DNA from: Saccharicrinis sp. UBA6048
GTDB taxonomy: Bacteria; Bacteroidota; Bacteroidia; Bacteroidales; Marinilabiliaceae
NCBI GenBank assembly: GCA_002429115.1
Contig: DIYS01000216.1
Span: 1-26,571 of the forward strand
Length of the DNA: 26,571 bases
Direction of reading: 5' to 3'
Of the stretch, positions 22,214 through 26,571 are shown piece by piece. The first letter of the stretch is position 1. Every line of letters begins with the position of its first letter. The notes beneath the pieces were generated by a model. It saw only the letters and a program-made list of their open reading frames with translations. It made no database searches and was not told the origin of the DNA. Made by a program: the position numbers and the translations under genes.

Positions 22214-22609
22214 AAATAGATTATTTAACGTGAGATGATAAAAGTAGAAAAAAGATATAAACTGCAAATTATAATGTATAGAAAACTGCTATGTAAATTA
22301 TATAGCTACGATCCAGCTTACATTTATGCAACTGTTCTATTGATATGTAAGTTTTACTTGCGATAAGCTACTACTTCCGTTAGTTAAATAATTCTGAAAA
22401 TAAGTTTAAGCATAATCTGACCTTAACATCCAGTATATGAAAACTTAGACCATTTATCGATAATATTCGATATAAGTTTTTGTAACCTAAGGCTTTTGGG
22501 CCAGTAGAAGTGGCTATAACCTAATAGAGCCAATATGCATTTAAGATGACTTATCGTTTGGGGAAAGGATAAGTCGGAGATGAGCTGGTTCTATAATAAA
22601 TTCATATTA
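22214..22609. other. Divergent intergenic region with two inverted repeats, no gene seen
   Basis: About 396 bp between the divergent barrel-protein and LRR-protein genes, AT-rich and without a convincing gene or a full TAnnTTTG promoter. It holds TATCGA/TCGATA (22455-22472, 6-bp spacer), a possible operator. It also holds a perfect 8-bp hairpin GACTTATC/GATAAGTC (22548-22575, 12-nt loop GTTTGGGGAAAG) 34 bp before the LRR-protein start. Confidence 0.5.
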
Positions 22610-24052
22610 ATGAAAAAACGAGTGTTGGGAATGATGCTGGGACTGGCATGTCTTACAGCGACGGCTCAAAGAATTAGTGAGTTTGAAGCCGAAACATCTT
22701 ATTTAACGTATCCGCGTATTCCGGTAAAAGACATTAACTGGGAACAAATTACTGCCGAAGTGGCTCATACCGATATCAAAATGGGTGAGAAAACATTACA
22801 TAAAGGAGCTAACCTTTGTAAGGCAAAAGGAGCAAGCCTTAAGGATGCCAAAGTGCTTGAAAACTTCTATTACGAGGTGAAGCACAAAACGCCATCGGCC
22901 ATATTAAGGGTAAAAGATAATGCTGGAAACGTAATATTTAGTCATAAAACATCTGAGGCTGGAAACACAAGCACTATGTTCGGTAAAAGCGAATGTTATT
23001 TTATCGAAGCCATACTGGTTGATGTGTGGAAAAAACAGTCAGAGGAGTATAAGAACATTGTGGCTGAGGAAGAGTTTGAAGATGTGCAAACCAGTGCGCA
23101 AGCATTTATTGATGATGCAGCGATGTTCCGTTACGTGCCTGAAACAGTTGAGGTATTCTATCCGAAGACTTCGAAAGAACATAATTACGATGAACTTGAA
23201 GCAGTTGCAAAAGAGACATCTCAGGCTTATCAACTTTTGAAAGGCAATTATGAAAATGCTGAGGCTAAAGCTATGCTGGAAAAAGCAATTGCAGCCTGGT
23301 CAAAAGAATTGGAAAACACCAACTTGAATGATCGTAAATCACGCATTAATAAAAAGGTAGCTGGCACATTACGTGCAAATATGGCATTGGCATACGCTTA
23401 CCTTCATCAATACGATGACGCCATTGTGCATATCAATAAGGCACTAAATAGTTACTCAGGCACATCAAACAACCGTACTTTACAATGGGAAGTATTGCGC
23501 GACCGCTGTAATGAGCAGAACAGCTACTACGTGATGAACAAAGATGCAGAGGTGGATCTGGCAGAGCATAAAATCGTCGTGGTGAATAAAGGGATGGAAG
23601 CCTATGAAACATTTAAGAGTGATTACAGTACTTACGCTTCAAAACAGGCTAAAGAAGAGTATGCCGCAGCAAAAGATGCACATGATAAGGCTGTTGCTTC
23701 AGGCGAGTTAAACCCATACGAGGGGATGGTGACACATACTGCTACGCAAGGATATATGTTGATGTACATGTCCTTTCAGAAACTGGGTAAATTTCCTGTT
23801 GAGGTGTGTGACTTAACACAACTGAACCAGATATATTTTAAAAACCAGAATATTGAAAGTATTCCGGTTGAAATAGGCCAATTGACGCAATTGAAAAGAT
23901 TGGATCTTTCGAAGAATAAAATTGTATCTATTCCGGAGGAAATTAAGAATTGTAAAGAGCTGAAAACGCTTGTTCTTAAAGGCAACCCACTTCCGCAGAG
24001 TGAAGTTGATAAACTATCAAAACTTCTGCCGAATTGTAAGATCAAGTTATAA
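22610..24052 (+). CDS. Exported TPR and leucine-rich-repeat protein
   Basis: A 480-residue protein from the ATG at 22610, which begins a clear signal peptide (MKKRVLGMMLGLACLTATAQ). An ATG ten codons earlier would bury it. The middle is helical and lysine/glutamate-rich, with a TPR-like unit RANMALAYAYLHQYDDAIVHINKAL-type at about residues 254-280. From about 400 to 475 there are three to four leucine-rich repeats of the LxxLxLxxNxIxxIPxEI type (QLKRLDLSKNKIVSIPEEI, LKTLVLKGNPLP). Both modules mediate protein contacts; no enzymatic motif is visible. It is probably periplasmic or surface-associated, with function unknown. Confidence 0.8.
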   Translation: MKKRVLGMMLGLACLTATAQRISEFEAETSYLTYPRIPVKDINWEQITAEVAHTDIKMGEKTLHKGANLCKAKGASLKDAKVLENFYYEVKHKTPSAILRVKDNAGNVIFSHKTSEAGNTSTMFGKSECYFIEAILVDVWKKQSEEYKNIVAEEEFEDVQTSAQAFIDDAAMFRYVPETVEVFYPKTSKEHNYDELEAVAKETSQAYQLLKGNYENAEAKAMLEKAIAAWSKELENTNLNDRKSRINKKVAGTLRANMALAYAYLHQYDDAIVHINKALNSYSGTSNNRTLQWEVLRDRCNEQNSYYVMNKDAEVDLAEHKIVVVNKGMEAYETFKSDYSTYASKQAKEEYAAAKDAHDKAVASGELNPYEGMVTHTATQGYMLMYMSFQKLGKFPVEVCDLTQLNQIYFKNQNIESIPVEIGQLTQLKRLDLSKNKIVSIPEEIKNCKELKTLVLKGNPLPQSEVDKLSKLLPNCKIKL

Positions 24053-24086
24053 TGAGTGATTATCCAAGACTCTAGAAGCATCTGCT

Positions 24087-24106
24087 CACTGAGCGGAGTC
24101 GTAGTG
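24087..24106. repeat. Palindromic CACTGAGCGGAGTCG-type motif
   Basis: CACTGAGCGGAGTCGTAGTG has CACT/AGTG ends around a GC-rich centre. I recognise TGAGCGGAGTCGAAG-like sequences as a dispersed intergenic repeat in many genomes, including Bacteroidota; here the usual GAAG is GTAG. It occurs only once in the window, downstream of the LRR-protein gene. Confidence 0.5.
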
Positions 24107-24197
24107 ATTACGCATTAATAGTTAATGTTATAATGATTTCACCTCTATTACGCTCCATGCGCAAGTTTAATTTTGGATTACCGCTTCTAATGAATTG

Positions 24198-24238
24198 AAA
24201 AACCCTGACAGCATAATGGTTAGCTGTCAGGGTTTTTT
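24198..24238. terminator. Bidirectional terminator between the LRR-protein and NTF2-like genes
   Basis: AAAAACCCTGACAGC (24198-24212) pairs perfectly with GCTGTCAGGGTTTTT (24223-24237), a 15-bp stem with a 10-nt loop and T runs on both strands. It serves the two convergent genes. Confidence 0.92.
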
Positions 24239-24264
24239 CGGGTAGTATAGTATCTAAGCTGTAG

Positions 24265-24714
24265 TTAATAATGGCTTGTATGTCCGTGCAATATTACCCA
24301 ACCACCTTTTTTATTCTCCATAACAAAAGTTGATATCCAATTAATATCTACCGCTTCTTTTTCTTTCATTTTAAGGTTTTCACTTCCCTGCCACGTACAC
24401 AGCGCTTTTTTATTAGCCAGAGGCGTAACCTTAATTGTCTGGTTTGTGATTATTACTTTCTCAGTATTGGCGCAAAACTCATCCATGGCCTTATGAAGAT
24501 CCTCATAAGTAAAGATTTTACCATCGGCTGTATACATAAAGTCTTCATGATCTAGCCAGTATGACATTAGCTTATCAATATCTTTATCAATAACACTCTC
24601 GGTAAACGCTTTAATGGTCGACTCAATTTCATTGTGCATTTGTGATTTCTGAGCATCAATGGTTGCGCAGTGCAGAATGCCTGCAAAAACAAGAAGTAAA
24701 ACAAATGATTTCAT
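24265..24714 (-). CDS. Exported NTF2-like (SnoaL/DUF4440) protein
   Basis: A 149-residue protein. The signal peptide MKSFVLLLVFAGILHCATIDAQ precedes an NTF2-like domain: the opening helix IESTIKAFTESVIDKDIDKLMSYW, then FMYTADGKIFTYEDLHKAMDEF, and strands ending in the typical WISTFVMENKKGGWVILHGHTSH. This is the DUF4440/SnoaL_3 pattern. Such proteins are small cone-shaped barrels that bind diverse ligands or act as isomerases or immunity-like factors; no catalytic residue can be assigned. A Cys in the signal peptide (HCAT) is not a good lipobox. It is transcribed alone from the promoter at 24740-24771. Confidence 0.85.
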   Translation of the reverse strand: MKSFVLLLVFAGILHCATIDAQKSQMHNEIESTIKAFTESVIDKDIDKLMSYWLDHEDFMYTADGKIFTYEDLHKAMDEFCANTEKVIITNQTIKVTPLANKKALCTWQGSENLKMKEKEAVDINWISTFVMENKKGGWVILHGHTSHY

Positions 24715-24739
24715 GATGATGATTTTAGGGGGTGATACA

Positions 24740-24771
24740 CAAAATTACACCCCTATTATACGCCATGTCAA
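24740..24771 (-). promoter_or_regulatory. Promoter of the NTF2-like gene
   Basis: The minus strand reads TAATTTTG (24747-24740) with TTG (24771-24769) 21 bp upstream, a good Bacteroidota promoter about 25 bp from the ATG. Confidence 0.65.
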
Positions 24772-24882
24772 CCTTTAAAATACATATAATTGATTAGTCA
24801 TATAAATTACTAATTGATGGTATTTATTGTGTGCAAAGAGTTGTAGGTTAATTCATTGTTAATCTTGTAAAAATTCTCAACC

Positions 24883-24894
24883 GACCATTTGGTC
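24883..24894. promoter_or_regulatory. Possible TetR-type operator GACCATTTGGTC
   Basis: GACCA and TGGTC form a 5-bp inverted repeat around TT, the shape of TetR-family operators (the RutR consensus has the same half-sites). It lies 164 bp upstream of the endonuclease gene, in a 344-bp region without a gene. No TetR gene is in the window. Confidence 0.35.
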
Positions 24895-24904
24895 TAATGA
24901 ATGG

Positions 24905-24932
24905 AAATGCTTTACTTTGATTAGCATTTTTT
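24905..24932 (+). terminator. Weak hairpin with T run
   Basis: AAATGCT (24905-24911) pairs with AGCATTT (24923-24929), followed by a T run. No plus-strand gene lies upstream, so if it is used it would act as a leader attenuator for the endonuclease gene. Confidence 0.3.
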
Positions 24933-25058
24933 AACAACTCAAAAAATGTTCAGAATCCATTGAGAAGGATTGACTAATTGGGAGTGCGTAGTGGGTTGTT
25001 CATTTTTAGGCTGTTATGATGTTGATAAACTCATATCTACTCTAAATATTTTACTAAA

Positions 25059-26507
25059 ATGACTAAGACCTTTAACCTGCTGTTACTCCTTTTTTTCGTA
25101 ATTGGCATTGCATCCTGTGATAAGGATGAGCTAAAGCATGAAGAAGAATCAGGTAACAGCCTTAAAATTAATTTAAAAGGCATTCAATCCACACTTCTTA
25201 ATGATCACCTCTTAGAGATTGAAGATGCTTCAGGAAACTTGATAAAAAGTTATTCTGACCTGCAAAATATTCCAAGTGAAATTCAATTGCAAGGCGGCAC
25301 ATATACAGCAAGGATTTCATCCAATCTTACAGAGCCGGCTTTCGATCAGCCTTTGTATAGCGGTAGTCAGAATTTCACCATTACTGACCAACAATCAACA
25401 ACACTTAATTTGACCGTGTCACAGTCTAACTTTGGAATTGCAATTGTGTATGCGGATGATTTTAAAGTAGCATTTTCCAACTATTCAACAGTTGTTTCAA
25501 GTGCCGATGGTTCATTGAGTTATTCTGCTTCTGAAACAAGGCTGGGCTATTTTATACAAGGTCCTGTTACGATAGCAGTAACTTATACCGATGGAGATAA
25601 TCAGGTACAAACCGTGGAAAATACTTTGGCAGCCAATGATATCTTGATTTCTCCGGGCAGTGAATTAACCATAAAATTTGAGGCTGATGCGGGAAATAAT
25701 TATTCAGGATATTATGCCAGTGCTTCTAATAAAACAGGCCTGGAGCTTAAAAATACATTAAGCGATATTATTTCGACTGGCATCAATGAGCGTTCTTACG
25801 ATGATTTATGGGAGATTTATAAAATATCGGATATTCGTCAGGATGGAACCATTTGGGACATGTATTCGGATAATCCAAATGGTGCTGAGCCGTATGTTTA
25901 TAGTCCCGGAGACGATCAGTGTGGGAACTATTCTGGCGAAGGTGATTGCTTTAACCGTGAGCACTCCGTTCCCAAAAGCTGGTTTAACGATGCAGCACCG
26001 ATGTACACCGATATGGTGCACTTAGTACCAACCGATGGCTATGTAAATAATCAACGCAGTAATCACCCATTTGGCGAAGTGGGCAGTGCCACCTGGACTT
26101 CATTAAATGGCTGTAAGGTCGGCACAGCTAGAAGTGGATTAGGCTATTCAGGAACTGTGTTTGAGCCAATTGATGAGTATAAAGGAGATTTTGCCCGCAT
26201 CTATTTCTATTTCGTTACGCGTTACGATGATCGGATTGCAGGATGGGACAATGATGTTTTTAGCACCGATGCCTACGGACTGGAAAAGTGGGTGATTGAT
26301 ATGTTGCTTCAATGGAGTAATAATGATCCGGTGAGTGAAAAGGAGAGAAATCGTAATGATCACATTGAGGATTTTCAGAACAATCGCAATCCTTATGTCG
26401 ATCATCCCGAATTTATAGACATGATTTGGGGACCAACCGAATCATCAGCCCAGTTAAAGAATAAGGATTTAAATCAAGCGGCCGAACTTATTTGGTCGGT
26501 TAACTAA
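25059..26507 (+). CDS. Surface lipoprotein with DUF4493-like domain and endonuclease I domain
   Basis: A 482-residue protein. The lipoprotein signal ends in the lipobox IASC (Cys20). The residues after it, DKDE, fit the Bacteroidota surface-export signal with Lys at +3 and acids at +4/+5, so the protein is probably displayed on the cell surface. Residues about 30-215 resemble DUF4493 (GTYTARISSN, PAFDQPLYSGSQNFTI, YFIQGPVTIAVTYTDG). From about 225 an endonuclease I domain follows: DLWEIYKISDI, the catalytic region CFNREHSVPKSWF with Glu301/His302, MVHLVPTDGYVNNQRSNHPFG with Asn330 or 331 as metal ligand, and a C-terminal NRNPYVDHPEFIDMIWG typical of the family. It probably degrades external DNA for nutrients. 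The gene is complete. Confidence 0.9.
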   Translation: MTKTFNLLLLLFFVIGIASCDKDELKHEEESGNSLKINLKGIQSTLLNDHLLEIEDASGNLIKSYSDLQNIPSEIQLQGGTYTARISSNLTEPAFDQPLYSGSQNFTITDQQSTTLNLTVSQSNFGIAIVYADDFKVAFSNYSTVVSSADGSLSYSASETRLGYFIQGPVTIAVTYTDGDNQVQTVENTLAANDILISPGSELTIKFEADAGNNYSGYYASASNKTGLELKNTLSDIISTGINERSYDDLWEIYKISDIRQDGTIWDMYSDNPNGAEPYVYSPGDDQCGNYSGEGDCFNREHSVPKSWFNDAAPMYTDMVHLVPTDGYVNNQRSNHPFGEVGSATWTSLNGCKVGTARSGLGYSGTVFEPIDEYKGDFARIYFYFVTRYDDRIAGWDNDVFSTDAYGLEKWVIDMLLQWSNNDPVSEKERNRNDHIEDFQNNRNPYVDHPEFIDMIWGPTESSAQLKNKDLNQAAELIWSVN

Positions 26508-26571
26508 ACCTGATAATTGAAAATAAAGTATCTATGAAATTATTATCAATTATTTGACCATCTCCCAAAAA

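Noticed and set aside
22214..22267. 18-codon N-terminal extension of the barrel protein at 21026-22213
   Set aside because: It would place aromatic residues before a good signal peptide that begins at the internal ATG.
26513..26560. ATAATTGA/TCAATTAT inverted repeat after the nuclease gene
   Set aside because: AT-only arms and a long loop without a clear T run. This is too weak to call a terminator at the window edge.

Overview
The window looks like a chromosomal segment of a Bacteroidota bacterium, probably a marine or anaerobic Bacteroidales/Marinilabiliales relative; this placement is inference. The signs are promoters of the Bacteroidota type (TTG/TTTG, about 20 bp, TAnnTTTG) at several genes, tRNA genes without an encoded CCA, A/T-rich leaders without Shine-Dalgarno sequences, outer-membrane beta-barrel proteins, and a lipoprotein with a K-(D/E)2 surface-export signal. 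No phage, IS transposase, CRISPR array or rRNA operon is visible.

Layout: 1-2.6 kb holds ywbE, glycine C-acetyltransferase (kbl) and a PfkB adenosine-kinase-like enzyme. Two identical tRNA-Asn genes follow at 2758-2949. 3.2-6.1 kb holds an outer-membrane barrel protein and a two-gene minus-strand unit of a GH3-family adenylating enzyme and a deoxynucleoside kinase. 6.3-8.7 kb is the peroxide-defence pair ahpC-ahpF behind a near-consensus OxyR site. 8.7-10.9 kb is a minus-strand run of MgtC-like protein, MmcQ/YjbR protein, YraN and LD-carboxypeptidase. metG and a small DMT/YdcZ transporter follow. 14.3-18.8 kb encodes both subunits of B12-dependent methylmalonyl-CoA mutase, with a small AT-rich four-helix-bundle gene wedged between them. 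The last 7.5 kb encodes exported proteins: a subtilase, a second barrel protein, a TPR/LRR protein, an NTF2-like protein and a DUF4493-endonuclease I lipoprotein.

The genes themselves are mostly housekeeping. The notable layer lies between them. At least nine intergenic arrays are built of degenerate 7-base units, each locus with its own unit sequence, several about 42 bp long. Three distant arrays share the core AGTACAAAGT, one of them flanking the four-helix-bundle gene. That gene carries six units on each side in inverted orientation, and the whole 445-bp block fills the mutA-mutB gap. Two other loci have inverted heptamer arms with only a short spacer. Separately, a REP-like hairpin (ACTTCCTAAGCATCT arm, one conserved mismatch) occurs three times, and two terminator-like hairpins each occur twice. 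I read this as a dispersed small-repeat system, possibly mobilised or maintained by the four-helix-bundle protein in a REP/RAYT-like way; the mobility is inference.
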